Assembly (NCBI RefSeq): GCF_014635545.1
Contig: NZ_BMDA01000001.1
Location: 202,739 to 266,738, forward strand
Source: Acinetobacter courvalinii
GTDB taxonomy: Bacteria > Pseudomonadota > Gammaproteobacteria > Pseudomonadales > Moraxellaceae
DNA length: 64,000 bases
Reading direction: 5' to 3'
Shown: positions 53,614-63,057 of the stretch, piece after piece
Position numbering within the stretch: position 1 is the stretch's first letter
Layout: every line of letters starts with the position of its first letter
Made by a program: the position numbers and the translations under genes
The notes under the pieces: generated by a model
The model's database searches: none
Told to the model about the DNA's origin: nothing
What the model saw: the letters and a program-made list of their open reading frames with translations, nothing else

Positions 53614-56313
53614 ATGTTGGTCAAACCTTCATTTAAAAAACAATTGCTACTGACAACATTACTTTCTTTATCTGCCACACAGATTTTTGCATCAAACAGC
53701 AATGAACAGATTCCTATCGGCAAATTACCTGAATGGGCCATACCGGAATCTTATGATCTGGATTTTAAAATTGACCCTGCACAAAAAAGTTATACCGGTA
53801 AAACCACCATTCATTTAAAGCTGACCCAAGCCACCGATCATGTCTGGATTCATGGTAAATCCTTGTCGGTAAAAGACACCTATATCTTATCGGCAGCTGG
53901 GCAGAAAACCACGGCCCAATATGAGCAGGCGTCAGAAGTCGATGGAGTGAGTATAATTAAATTTGCCAAGGCTGTACCTGCAGGTCAGTACAGCTTGGTA
54001 CTGGATTTTAATGCCGATTATGACCAGCAACTGGATGGTATTTATAAAATTGAATTTGAGGGTAAACCTTATGTCATGACTCAAATGGAAGCGATCAGTG
54101 CGCGTCAATCTTTTCCTTCATTTGATGAACCACGTTTTAAAACGCCCTTTAATATTCGTTTAACCATTCCAAGTAAATATTCGGGCTTCGCCAATACCAA
54201 TCAGGTTGCTGAACAGACCGAAAAATCAGGTTGGAAAACCCTCAGTTTTGCTCCAACAAAACCCTTATCAACCTATTTACTGGCACTGGCAGTTGGACCA
54301 TGGCAAGTACAACAAGGCCCTGATATTGGTGCAACAGCGTGGCGTAAAGAAGCGATCAAATTACGTGGACTGGCACCTGATGGCAAGGCTGAAAAAATGC
54401 AGCATGCCTTGTCTGAAACGCCAGCAATTTTAACAACATTAGAAAATTATTTTGCCTTTGCTTATCCGTTCGACAAGCTGGACTTACTTGCTGCACCTGA
54501 CTTTGCTGCTGGGGCGATGGAAAATCCGGGGTTGATCACCTTCAGAGATTATCTGATGCTGCTGGATAAAGACTCTCCTGTGTCATTTGTACAAAGTTCA
54601 TTTAATGTCAATGCACATGAGTTGGCGCATCAATGGTTCGGGGATGTGGTAACGATGCCGTGGTGGGATGACCTGTGGTTGAATGAATCTTTTGCGACGT
54701 GGATGCAAAGTAAAATCACTCAACAATTGCACCCTGAATTTAATGCAGATCTGGAACGTGTCGTTGATACTGCGGGTGCCATGAAAAGCGATAGTCTGGT
54801 CAGTGTACGCCGTATCCGCCAGCCGATTTTAAGCAATGCTGATATTCAAACCGCTTTTGACGGAATCACCTATCAAAAAGGCGCGGCGGTTTTAAATATG
54901 TTTGAAAGCTATCTCGGAGAAGAAAAATTTAAACAAGGGGTGCGCAATTATATTAAAAAGCATCAATATGGCAGCGCTACCGCCAACGATTTAATCAGCG
55001 CGTTAGCAGAGCAGTCGGGTCAAGGCGAGCGCTTTGCCAAGGCAATGAAAAGTTTTATTGATCAACCGGGCGTACCTTTGCTGAATACCTCTTTACAACA
55101 ACAAGGGAACAAAGTCTTTTTAAATGTGCAGCAAACGCGTTATCTCCCTGTGGGTTCTAAAGGTGATGCCAACAGTCTTTGGGGCGTACCTTTATGTGTA
55201 CGTTACGAGGTGCCGAATGGTGCAAGTAAAGTTCAGTGTGAGTTGATTGATCAGGCCCATGCCAAAATTGAGCTCAAAGGCGCAACCGTGAATAGCTGGT
55301 ATATTCCAAATGCCGGCGCGGCAGGCTATTACCAGTTCAGTTTGCCGGAAAAAGAGTTGGCACGTTTAACTGCTGCGACAGGGAAATTATCCAACAGCGA
55401 ACAATTGGCCTATGCCTATGCAGTTTCGGCCGCGTTTAATCATGGTGATATTAATTTATTGGCAGTGGTAGATGTCGCCAAGAAATTTGCTGCTTCAGAC
55501 AGCCGGCAAATCAGTACTGCATTATTCCCGCAATTGAGTACGATTCATCGGCATGTGTTAAAAACCGCGACGGAACGTGAACATTTTAGAAAAGCACTCA
55601 ACAATTTATATCTGCCCAAGTTGAAGCAATTGGGCTATAGCAGTAAATCCGGTGAGTCTGCCGAAGACAGTTTATGGCGGAGTGAGTTGGCGCAGTTCCT
55701 TGCACTGGATATTCAGGTACCAGAAGTACGCCAGCAACTGTTAAAGCAATCTGATGCTTTATTTGAACAGAAGCAACTGAATTTTGCTCAGCTGACGCCA
55801 GAGTTATTACCGACGATTCTGGCAGTCCGTTTGCAAGAAAAGGGCAAGCCTGCGTTTGATCGTTTAGCTGGGGAATTACAACGTGTCACCCAACCGACAC
55901 AACGTCTGGCCATTCTGTCTGCTTTAGGTTCAGCCAACCAGACTGAAACACGTCCATTGGCACAGCAACTGGTTTTAGATCCGCGGGTGAAAGTCGGTGA
56001 AGTACGTACCGTGATTAACGCCATCAATAACTATAGCGGAGAACAAGGCGGTTTATGGGCATGGTTTGAGGACAATCATGAGGCAGTGTTTGATCGCTTG
56101 GGCAAGTCTTCTGCTGGACGTTTTCCGGCCTTGTTTAGTGGCGCGGCATGTACCCAACAGCAAGCAACACAGCTCAACACTTTCTTTGCGCCACGTACCA
56201 AAGAGCTGGTTGGAGTCGAGCGAGGTTTGAATCAGACCAAAGAGCGAATTCAGCTGTGTGAATTCTTAGTTGCAAAACAGGATGGTTCAATCGTGCAGCA
56301 ATTAAAACTTTAA
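53614..56313 (+). CDS. Exported M1-family aminopeptidase
   Basis: About 899 residues from the ATG at 53614, which has GAGGAC upstream. A signal peptide ends TQIFA|S. M1 motifs are complete: GAMENPGLITF (substrate N-terminus), HELAHQWFGDVVT (zinc) and NESFATW, with the third zinc Glu 18 residues downstream. A C-terminal ERAP-like helical domain follows. Cytoplasmic PepN has no signal peptide, so this is a periplasmic or envelope enzyme. It starts 80 bases after the TonB receptor on the same strand, and together they look like a peptide capture and trimming unit. A terminator follows at 56327. Confidence 0.93.
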   Translation: MLVKPSFKKQLLLTTLLSLSATQIFASNSNEQIPIGKLPEWAIPESYDLDFKIDPAQKSYTGKTTIHLKLTQATDHVWIHGKSLSVKDTYILSAAGQKTTAQYEQASEVDGVSIIKFAKAVPAGQYSLVLDFNADYDQQLDGIYKIEFEGKPYVMTQMEAISARQSFPSFDEPRFKTPFNIRLTIPSKYSGFANTNQVAEQTEKSGWKTLSFAPTKPLSTYLLALAVGPWQVQQGPDIGATAWRKEAIKLRGLAPDGKAEKMQHALSETPAILTTLENYFAFAYPFDKLDLLAAPDFAAGAMENPGLITFRDYLMLLDKDSPVSFVQSSFNVNAHELAHQWFGDVVTMPWWDDLWLNESFATWMQSKITQQLHPEFNADLERVVDTAGAMKSDSLVSVRRIRQPILSNADIQTAFDGITYQKGAAVLNMFESYLGEEKFKQGVRNYIKKHQYGSATANDLISALAEQSGQGERFAKAMKSFIDQPGVPLLNTSLQQQGNKVFLNVQQTRYLPVGSKGDANSLWGVPLCVRYEVPNGASKVQCELIDQAHAKIELKGATVNSWYIPNAGAAGYYQFSLPEKELARLTAATGKLSNSEQLAYAYAVSAAFNHGDINLLAVVDVAKKFAASDSRQISTALFPQLSTIHRHVLKTATEREHFRKALNNLYLPKLKQLGYSSKSGESAEDSLWRSELAQFLALDIQVPEVRQQLLKQSDALFEQKQLNFAQLTPELLPTILAVRLQEKGKPAFDRLAGELQRVTQPTQRLAILSALGSANQTETRPLAQQLVLDPRVKVGEVRTVINAINNYSGEQGGLWAWFEDNHEAVFDRLGKSSAGRFPALFSGAACTQQQATQLNTFFAPRTKELVGVERGLNQTKERIQLCEFLVAKQDGSIVQQLKL

Positions 56314-56326
56314 GTAGACCAGCCAT

Positions 56327-56358
56327 AAAAAAGCCAACTATAAAAAGTTGGCTTTTTT
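56327..56358. terminator. Bidirectional terminator between the M1 peptidase and tcyP
   Basis: AAAAAAGCCAACT (56327-56339) pairs with AGTTGGCTTTTTT (56346-56358), with A- and T-tracts for both directions. Confidence 0.88.
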
Positions 56359-56372
56359 ATTTTCAGGATAAT

Positions 56373-57800
56373 TTAGGCATCATCCGCAGCGTCAGGATTT
56401 CTGACCCCCAATAACTGACTGGTTGCTGTACCCGCCGTCATTGAACCGTTCACATTTAATGCGGTACGGCCCATATCAATCAATGGCTCGATTGAAATCA
56501 GCAAGGCCACCAAGGTAATCGGTAAACCCATCGCAGGCAGCACAATTAAAGCCGCGAAGGTTGCACCGCCACCCACACCAGCAACACCGATTGAACTCAG
56601 TGTGACCACAACCACCAGTTGGGCAATCCATAAGGGATCAAGCGGATTGATACCGACGGTAGGCGCAACCATGACGGCAAGCATTGCCGGATATAAACCT
56701 GCACAACCATTTTGACCAATCGTCGCGCCAAATGAAGCCGAAAAGCTGGCAATGCCTTCGGGTACACCCAATTGCTTGGTTTGCGCTTCAATATTCAGCG
56801 GAATGCTGGCAGCACTTGAACGGCTAATAAAGGCAAAGCTCAATACCGGAAAGACTTTCTTGAAAAAATCGACCGGATTGATGCGTACGAAGACCAGAAT
56901 CAGTGCGTGAACCAGAAACATGATCGCAAGACCAAGATAAGAGGCCACCAGAAACTCGCCAAGTTTGACGATATCGGCAAGATTGGCAGTGGCAACCATT
57001 TTGGCCATCAATGCCAGCACACCATAAGGTGTGAATTGCATCACCAGACGCACAAGGCTAATCACCAAAGCTTGTAATGCTTCGATGCCATGTTTGATTC
57101 TTTCGCCATTGACCGTGTCTTTATCCATCAGCTTTAAAGCGGCAACACCTAAAAATGCAGCGAAAATCACCACACTGATAATGGCAGTAGGACGAATACC
57201 GGTTAAATCAGCAAATGGATTTTGAGGAAGTAGGGAAAGCAGAAGTTTTGGTACGTCGAGATCTGTGACTTGCCCAATATATTGACTTTGGATCGCAGCT
57301 AAACGTGCAGCTTCTTGAGTGCCTTGTACCAGACCTTCAGCGGTTAAACCAAACAGGTTGGTAATAGTGGCGCCTACGAGTGCGGCAATTGCCGTGGTGG
57401 CTAACAGGATACCAATCACCAGAACACTAATTTTTCCAAGCGACGTGGTCTGATGCAATTTCACTACGGCACTGACGATTGAAACGAAAATCAGTGGCAT
57501 GATCACCATCTGTAACAGCTGGATATAACCATTACCTACCAGGTTGAACCACGCGACTGAGTGTTCAATGATCTGACCGTCACCATAAATGGTTTTGAGC
57601 GCCAGGCCGTAAATGATACCCACCACCATACCGATCAGAACTTTCTTGGAAAGACTCCAATCTTTTCGGTAGGAAAAGAACAATCCGGCCATAAGCAGGA
57701 CAAAAATAATAATATTCAATAAAACCAAGGTATTCACTATAGGTTGTCCTGATTGATATTTCAGGGGGATGCTAAAAAATAATGGCATAGATTCTACCAT
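56373..57800 (-). CDS. tcyP: L-cystine symporter TcyP-like (DAACS family)
   Basis: About 475 residues. The sequence follows E. coli TcyP (YdjN) almost throughout: [96 protein letters not shown] and [20 protein letters not shown]. It imports cystine, and possibly other sulfur amino acids, with cation coupling. The start is set at M (57800), where AGGG lies seven bases upstream. Frames to 57824 or from 57788 are possible, and the N-terminus is longer than in E. coli either way. Confidence 0.9.
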   Translation of the reverse strand: MVESMPLFFSIPLKYQSGQPIVNTLVLLNIIIFVLLMAGLFFSYRKDWSLSKKVLIGMVVGIIYGLALKTIYGDGQIIEHSVAWFNLVGNGYIQLLQMVIMPLIFVSIVSAVVKLHQTTSLGKISVLVIGILLATTAIAALVGATITNLFGLTAEGLVQGTQEAARLAAIQSQYIGQVTDLDVPKLLLSLLPQNPFADLTGIRPTAIISVVIFAAFLGVAALKLMDKDTVNGERIKHGIEALQALVISLVRLVMQFTPYGVLALMAKMVATANLADIVKLGEFLVASYLGLAIMFLVHALILVFVRINPVDFFKKVFPVLSFAFISRSSAASIPLNIEAQTKQLGVPEGIASFSASFGATIGQNGCAGLYPAMLAVMVAPTVGINPLDPLWIAQLVVVVTLSSIGVAGVGGGATFAALIVLPAMGLPITLVALLISIEPLIDMGRTALNVNGSMTAGTATSQLLGVRNPDAADDA

Positions 57801-58030
57801 CCAGCTGCCCTGAAACTTAATCATTCCTATGACTATAGTTAATCTAAAAAAGTAAAAAGGGAGCTGTTCAATCTGAAATCCTGTCGCAGCTTTACTTTTT
57901 ATAATCTGTGAAAAGTGGATTAATTATTGAAAAAGAATGATTTGTGTTAATGGTATAGCTCATCATTTAATTTTAAAGCTTAAAAAACAGGCAGTTTGTA
58001 TAAGTTGTATATTGTTTTTATATGTTCAAA

Positions 58031-58065
58031 ATAAAAACAGCCTATTGGGAAGCAATAAGCTGTTT
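58031..58065 (-). terminator. Terminator of trpG
   Basis: On the minus strand AAACAGC (58059-58065) pairs with GCTGTTT (58035-58041), extended by TTATTG/CAATAG-type pairs inside, then a T-rich tail. Confidence 0.75.
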
Positions 58066-58096
58066 ACAGGCCGAAATGGGAAATCAGGTTTTGGTT

Positions 58097-58681
58097 TTAA
58101 GCATACTGCTCTAGAAAGTTCTTAAAAATCTGATGTCCATGTTCGCTTAAAATTGATTCGGGATGAAACTGTACACCTTCCACAGGAAGGGTTTTATGTT
58201 TAACACCCATAATTTCTTCAATTGTGCCATCTGCCTGATTGGTCCAGCAAGTGAGCTCCAGACATTCTGGTAGCGTTTCCTGCTCAATGACCAAGGAGTG
58301 ATAACGTGTTGCTGCGAATGGAGAAGGGAGGTTGCTAAAAATTCCCTTATCGGTATGGTACATGTCGGATAAGCGACCATGCATCACGGTTTTCGCGCGA
58401 ATAATGTTGCCACCGAACGCCTGTCCAATGGCTTGATGACCTAAGCACACACCCAGTAAAGGAATTTTCCCTGCAAAGTGATTTATCGCTGGAATAGAAA
58501 TTCCTGCTTCACTTGGCGAACATGGGCCCGGTCCAATCACTAAATATTTTGGCTGCCATCGTTCAATATCCTCTAATGAGACTTGGTCATTGCGAACTAC
58601 TTTTACGTCCTGATTTAACTCGCCAAAATACTGAACGATGTTATAGGTAAAAGAGTCGTAATTGTCGATCATTAGAAGCAT
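58097..58681 (-). CDS. trpG: Anthranilate synthase glutamine amidotransferase subunit (TrpG/PabA)
   Basis: 194 residues of a class I glutamine amidotransferase: [45 protein letters not shown] with catalytic Cys, and [14 protein letters not shown] with the His and Glu. It supplies ammonia to TrpE, and in Acinetobacter the same subunit also serves PabB. It lies on the same strand as trpD and trpC and upstream of both, but is separated from them by three unrelated genes. Confidence 0.94.
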   Translation of the reverse strand: MLLMIDNYDSFTYNIVQYFGELNQDVKVVRNDQVSLEDIERWQPKYLVIGPGPCSPSEAGISIPAINHFAGKIPLLGVCLGHQAIGQAFGGNIIRAKTVMHGRLSDMYHTDKGIFSNLPSPFAATRYHSLVIEQETLPECLELTCWTNQADGTIEEIMGVKHKTLPVEGVQFHPESILSEHGHQIFKNFLEQYA

Positions 58682-58976
58682 TTTGGGATTAACTCACTAA
58701 TAAGTAAAAGGAATTTATTTCGAAGTTTAAATTGTACTCACAATTATACTCAATATTGAAAAAGTACCTTTATTTGATCAAATAAAAAGCCGCTTTCTCA
58801 GCAGCTAATATAACAAAAAATGAAGTAGCCAGTTTAACTATTTCATTCATTACAACTTTGCAGAAAAAAGCTTTAACGGATCCACATATGATTATTCACA
58901 CAGATCACGCCAATCAAGGCAGAATCAGCTTTTCTTTAGACATAAAAAACCCCTCTGCCTCAGTCACGGAAGAAGA

Positions 58977-60779
58977 TTAAATCTTACGGGTGTTATCAAT
59001 CAGCCAGTCTAAAACCTCTCCAGACAGATGTTCGGCCAGTCTTTCCTGTACAGTTTGATGGTAGCGATTTAACCAGTCTTTCTCTTCCTGCGTAAGCATA
59101 TCCACAACAATGCAATCTAAATGGATGGGGCAAAGGGTGAGTGTTTCAAACTCCAGAAATTCACCGTAGGTTTTTTCAAAACCTGCATGGAGCCGGTTTG
59201 CCACCAGATTCTCGATGCGAATGCCATATTTCCCTTCATGATAGAGGCCCGGTTCATTGGAGATAATCATGCCCTCACGCAATTTGCTATAGGCATGTAT
59301 TGGCGCGTAATAAGAAAGCACTTGCGGTCCTTCATGAACGTTCAGCGCAAAACCTACGCCGTGTCCTGTGCCATGGCGATAATCCAGACCATGCTGCCAT
59401 AAAGTCTGACGACAAATTGAATCAAGGAGCGGCGCAGCCAAACCTTCTGGGTAAATGCTTTTTGCCAAAGCAATATGACATTTTAAAACCAGGGTATAGT
59501 CACGTTTTTGTTGCGCTGTCGGTGTCCCAACGGGAACAACACGGGTGATATCCGTGGTGCCATCGACGTACTGCCCGCCAGAGTCAATCAGTAATAGACC
59601 ATCATCTTCGATGAATGAGTAGTGTTCTGGCGTTGCACGGTAGTGAGGCAATGCACCATTGGCATTAAAGCCTGCAATCGTGGCAAAACTTGGACCTATA
59701 AAACCGTCTTGTTGAGCTCGGAAGGCGGTAATTTTCTCATCAATAGTCAGTTCTGAAATGTTCTCCTGATGATCAAGTGCTTTTGCTAACCAGTGGAAGA
59801 AATGGCAAAGGGCAACCCCATCTTTAAGCATGGCATGGCGGATATGCGCAATTTCGCTTTCATGCTTACGCGATTTAAAAAGTGTACTTGGGTTGATGTC
59901 GTAGACAACCTGAATATCCTTTGCGATCGCCTGTTCATGGTGAATCGATACTTTGGCTGGATCTAACAGGACAGATGCATCAGAAATATTGGCTAAAAAC
60001 CGAGCTGTATCCTGATAGTTCCGAATCTCAATACCATCAGCTTTGAATGCCTCTTGTGTGCTTAGATCTACCTTATTGCGATCAACAAATACAACAGCCT
60101 GTTGAGCACTGATATATAAGTGTGAAAGGAATACGGGGTTGTACTCTACATCTTGACCACGTGCATTTAAGACCCAGGCAATATCATCTAAAGATGAAAT
60201 GAAATGTCCTTCAATCGCCTTAGTATCTAAAGTTTCCCGTATTGCCTGAATTTTTTCGTTACGGGATAGAGCATTTAAGCCTTCAGGCATCAAATGGATT
60301 TTTTCTGAGGGCAGTTCTGGACGATTAGACCAGATTAAGCCAATTAAATCTTGCTGTGTTTCAAGTTTAAAGTCGCGTTGTTTTGCCGTATTTTGCAATG
60401 CCTTAAACTGCTGAATTGAAAGCGTTTGTCCATTCACTGAAATGACCGAACCAGGCTGTAGATTTTTCTTCATCCAGGCAAGATGTGTCGAAGATTCTTC
60501 ACTGGTCAGTTTTTGTAATTGGAAGCCGGTTCCAGCGAGTTGTTGTTCGGCTTGTACCCAATAACGCCCATCAGCCCAGAGTCCTGCAAAGTTTTGGGTC
60601 ACAACCAACGTGCCAACCGAGCCATTAAAACCGCTTAACCACTGCCTTGCTTTCCAGTGGTCAGCTAAATATTCTGACATATGCGGATCTGCACTCATGA
60701 CAACCAAAGCATCAACATGTTGATTGTTCATGAGTTCACGAAGTTGAACTAGTTTTTCTGGAACAGTTAAGTCGTTCAT
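58977..60779 (-). CDS. Three-domain aminopeptidase P (M24B)
   Basis: 600 residues: two creatinase-like domains (1-160 and 165-310) before the metal-binding catalytic domain, the eukaryotic-cytosolic APP layout, longer than PepP. Catalytic segments: YVDGTTDITRVV (two Asp), GTGHGVGFALNVHEGP (His), ISNEPGLY (Glu) and IRIENLVAN (Glu). It cleaves the N-terminal residue of X-Pro peptides in the cytoplasm. The start overlaps the stop of the POT transporter by four bases (ATGA), so uptake and cleavage should be coupled. Another, shorter aminopeptidase P lies at 8509. Confidence 0.93.
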   Translation of the reverse strand: MNDLTVPEKLVQLRELMNNQHVDALVVMSADPHMSEYLADHWKARQWLSGFNGSVGTLVVTQNFAGLWADGRYWVQAEQQLAGTGFQLQKLTSEESSTHLAWMKKNLQPGSVISVNGQTLSIQQFKALQNTAKQRDFKLETQQDLIGLIWSNRPELPSEKIHLMPEGLNALSRNEKIQAIRETLDTKAIEGHFISSLDDIAWVLNARGQDVEYNPVFLSHLYISAQQAVVFVDRNKVDLSTQEAFKADGIEIRNYQDTARFLANISDASVLLDPAKVSIHHEQAIAKDIQVVYDINPSTLFKSRKHESEIAHIRHAMLKDGVALCHFFHWLAKALDHQENISELTIDEKITAFRAQQDGFIGPSFATIAGFNANGALPHYRATPEHYSFIEDDGLLLIDSGGQYVDGTTDITRVVPVGTPTAQQKRDYTLVLKCHIALAKSIYPEGLAAPLLDSICRQTLWQHGLDYRHGTGHGVGFALNVHEGPQVLSYYAPIHAYSKLREGMIISNEPGLYHEGKYGIRIENLVANRLHAGFEKTYGEFLEFETLTLCPIHLDCIVVDMLTQEEKDWLNRYHQTVQERLAEHLSGEVLDWLIDNTRKI

Positions 60780-62317
60780 ATGGTTTCCAAATCAGGTTGA
60801 ACTTTGCTGGTACTTTTGCCCATTAATTTGTTCATTGGTTTCTTTAATAAAAATAACACGATTGCCCCAATAACCAAGGCCAATACGCAGCGCATAAACA
60901 GGGTGGGTAAATTTTCGATAGCATCTGCGGCGATTTGACCACCAATCAAGCCTGCCATGAGGTTACCTAAAGCCGAACCCGTGAACCATAGACCCATAAT
61001 TTGTCCACGAATAACATTTGGTGCAAGTTTGGTCATGGTCGATAACCCAATCGGGCTGAGGCAGAGTTCTCCTAAAGTCAGCAGAAATAAAGCTCCAACT
61101 AACCAGAAGGGAGAAACCAGACCATCGCTAATGGCAAAATGACTCGCCAACGACATCAGTAAAAATCCGCCTGCTGCCAGTAAAAGTGCAATAATAAATT
61201 TTGAAATATAACTTGGGTCTTTGTTCGCTTTGCCTAGTCTTGCCCACAGCCAGGCTGCAATTGGCGCAAAAATAATAATAAAAATCGCGTTAATAGATTG
61301 AAACCATACCGTTGGAATCTCAAAACCTAAAACATTACGGTTGGTATGATCTTGTGCAAATAAATTGAAGGAGGTGGGATTCTGCTCAAAGGCTGACCAG
61401 AACAGGGCAGAAGTAATCAACAGCACAAAACAAATAATAACTTTGAACTTTTCATTTTGATCTAAATTAAGGAAAAGCAATAAATAAGCAAAATAGGCAA
61501 TAATTCCAATCCCAATTCCTACGGTTAAATAGGCGGCGACAGCGACAGGGTTGATGTGAATGATGCCCAAGAACGTTAGTGCAATAACGACTGCAACTGT
61601 GAATAAAAAGCCAAATACAATTTTAGATGCATTTTTATTTTCTACCACCGGTTTGCTACAGCTATTGTTTTCTTGACGTAGCGCGTTAAACGTTTCGAGC
61701 TGGGGAATTGCCCTAAAACGGAAAATTAATAAGGCAATCAGCATCCCGAGGCCACCAATACCAAAGCCTAAATGCCAGCCATGATCTCTGACCAATAGTC
61801 CTGTAATCAGCGGGGCTATAAATGAGCCCATATTAATGCCCATATAGAAAATGGAAAAGCCTGCATCACGTCTTGCATCCTGAGCTTTATATAAAGTTCC
61901 AACAATCACCGAAATACATGTTTTAAATAGGCCGGAACCTAAAACAATCAGTACTAAACCTAAATAAAAGAAAGACTGATCAAATACAGGGGTAAGGGCA
62001 ATGGAAAGATGACCCAAGGCAATAATAATAGAACCATACCAGACAGCGCGCGCTTGACCTAACCAGTTATCTGCAATCCAGCCACCAAAAACGGTCATTA
62101 AATACATCGAACCTGCAAACAATCCGACAATCGCGGCAGCAGTGGGTCGATCGAGGCCCAGACCACCTTGATTGACCATAGCAATCATATAAAGGATCAG
62201 TAAAGGCCGGATGCCATAATAGGAAAATCTTTCCCAAAGCTCTGTGAAAAAAAGCGTTTGTAACGGTTTGGGATGGCCAAAAAAAGCCTTATCCGCTCGT
62301 TCAAAGTCATATTTCAT
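60776..62317 (-). CDS. POT/PTR-family peptide:proton symporter
   Basis: 513 residues, 12-14 membrane segments. Family signatures: FFTELWERFSYYGIRPLLILYM (ExxER motif) and GFSIFYMGINMGSFIAPLITG (PTR2 signature), and an FxxxN-type segment near KFIIALLLAAGGF. It imports di- and tripeptides with protons. It is upstream of and overlapping with aminopeptidase P, making an uptake-and-hydrolysis operon. Its promoter lies in the 740-base gap shared with glnA. Confidence 0.94.
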   Translation of the reverse strand: MKYDFERADKAFFGHPKPLQTLFFTELWERFSYYGIRPLLILYMIAMVNQGGLGLDRPTAAAIVGLFAGSMYLMTVFGGWIADNWLGQARAVWYGSIIIALGHLSIALTPVFDQSFFYLGLVLIVLGSGLFKTCISVIVGTLYKAQDARRDAGFSIFYMGINMGSFIAPLITGLLVRDHGWHLGFGIGGLGMLIALLIFRFRAIPQLETFNALRQENNSCSKPVVENKNASKIVFGFLFTVAVVIALTFLGIIHINPVAVAAYLTVGIGIGIIAYFAYLLLFLNLDQNEKFKVIICFVLLITSALFWSAFEQNPTSFNLFAQDHTNRNVLGFEIPTVWFQSINAIFIIIFAPIAAWLWARLGKANKDPSYISKFIIALLLAAGGFLLMSLASHFAISDGLVSPFWLVGALFLLTLGELCLSPIGLSTMTKLAPNVIRGQIMGLWFTGSALGNLMAGLIGGQIAADAIENLPTLFMRCVLALVIGAIVLFLLKKPMNKLMGKSTSKVQPDLETI

Positions 62318-62812
62318 TAATCAAATCCTTGAATGATTTTAAGTTTTTATAAACATAACTTTGGGTTTGTTTATTAATAATAAAAATTTATGTATACGAT
62401 TTTTAGTTTTTTTAATCGTAAAAGCAAGTTTGGCCTGTATAAAAAAAGTGAATGAAAAAGAACATGAATAGTAAAATTTGTTGAGTATCCAAGAGGGGCC
62501 GATCTAAGTCTAATAGCTCTGATCGGCTGGCCAGACAGTATTTAAATCGGGCATCTATTTAGAAAAATTCATAAAAATTAAATATATAGATGGGCTTTTT
62601 AAATGAAGCATAATGCCTACTGATAAATAGGTTTGGAAACAGATTACAGTTGTGCAAATCAACCCCGAAAATTTATTGAGTAAGTCATTATCAAAGATAT
62701 GATTACTTTCAGGTCATCCGATAAGAATCTCAGCATTCTATATAAGAAAGTATTATGATCATGAACAGCTGTTTGAAATTGATGCAGTGCGTTATATCAG
62801 TGCAACAATTTT

Positions 62813-62827
62813 GCACCAATTTGGGGC
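62813..62827. promoter_or_regulatory. Candidate NtrC site, upstream
   Basis: GCAC-N7-GGGC differs at one position from the GCAC-N7-GTGC form of NtrC sites and lies about 150-180 bases before the sigma-54 promoter, a normal enhancer distance. Confidence 0.45.
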
Positions 62828-62977
62828 GGTAATGAACTATTTAAATATGCCATAATTTGAAAATGTGTGAATATGGTGCATTTACATAAGCAAACAGTAT
62901 AATGCGTTCAAGTCAAGGAACCTAAATCATGATTACTTATAAGTAATTCAATATTTTAGGTAGGATTTAAAATTGTT

Positions 62978-62993
62978 GGTATGATAATTGCTA
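62978..62993 (+). promoter_or_regulatory. Sigma-54 promoter of glnA
   Basis: TGGTATGATAATTGCT has GG and GC ten bases apart, the required -24/-12 spacing, and matches TGGCAC-N5-TTGCW at all but two of the fixed positions. The expected start is near 63004, leaving a leader of about 54 bases. Confidence 0.7.
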
Positions 62994-63015
62994 ATTATAC
63001 ATCAACACCTAACAC

Positions 63016-63030
63016 GCACTTAACAAGTGC
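63016..63030. promoter_or_regulatory. NtrC-like site in the glnA leader
   Basis: GCACTTAACAAGTGC is a perfect GCAC-N7-GTGC palindrome. It lies downstream of the presumed start of transcription and 28 bases before the ATG, an unusual place for an activator. Confidence 0.55.
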
Positions 63031-63057
63031 ATAAAAATTTCATTGGAGCAAATGAGC

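Larger units (their letters stand above)
62318..63057. other. Long intergenic region between the POT gene and glnA
   Basis: 740 bases without a supported gene. It holds the glnA control sites (62813, 62978, 63016), a TATAAT at 62898-62903 without a clear -35, and a seven-pair hairpin at 62498-62527 (GCCGATC/GATCGGC) with no T-tract. Confidence 0.6.

Noticed and set aside
57937-58125. 62-codon frame between tcyP and trpG
   Set aside because: It covers the trpG terminator and the end of trpG, and has no ribosome site.
62498-62527. Hairpin as a terminator for an unseen gene
   Set aside because: Seven pairs with a long loop and no T-tract, and no gene ends before it on either strand.
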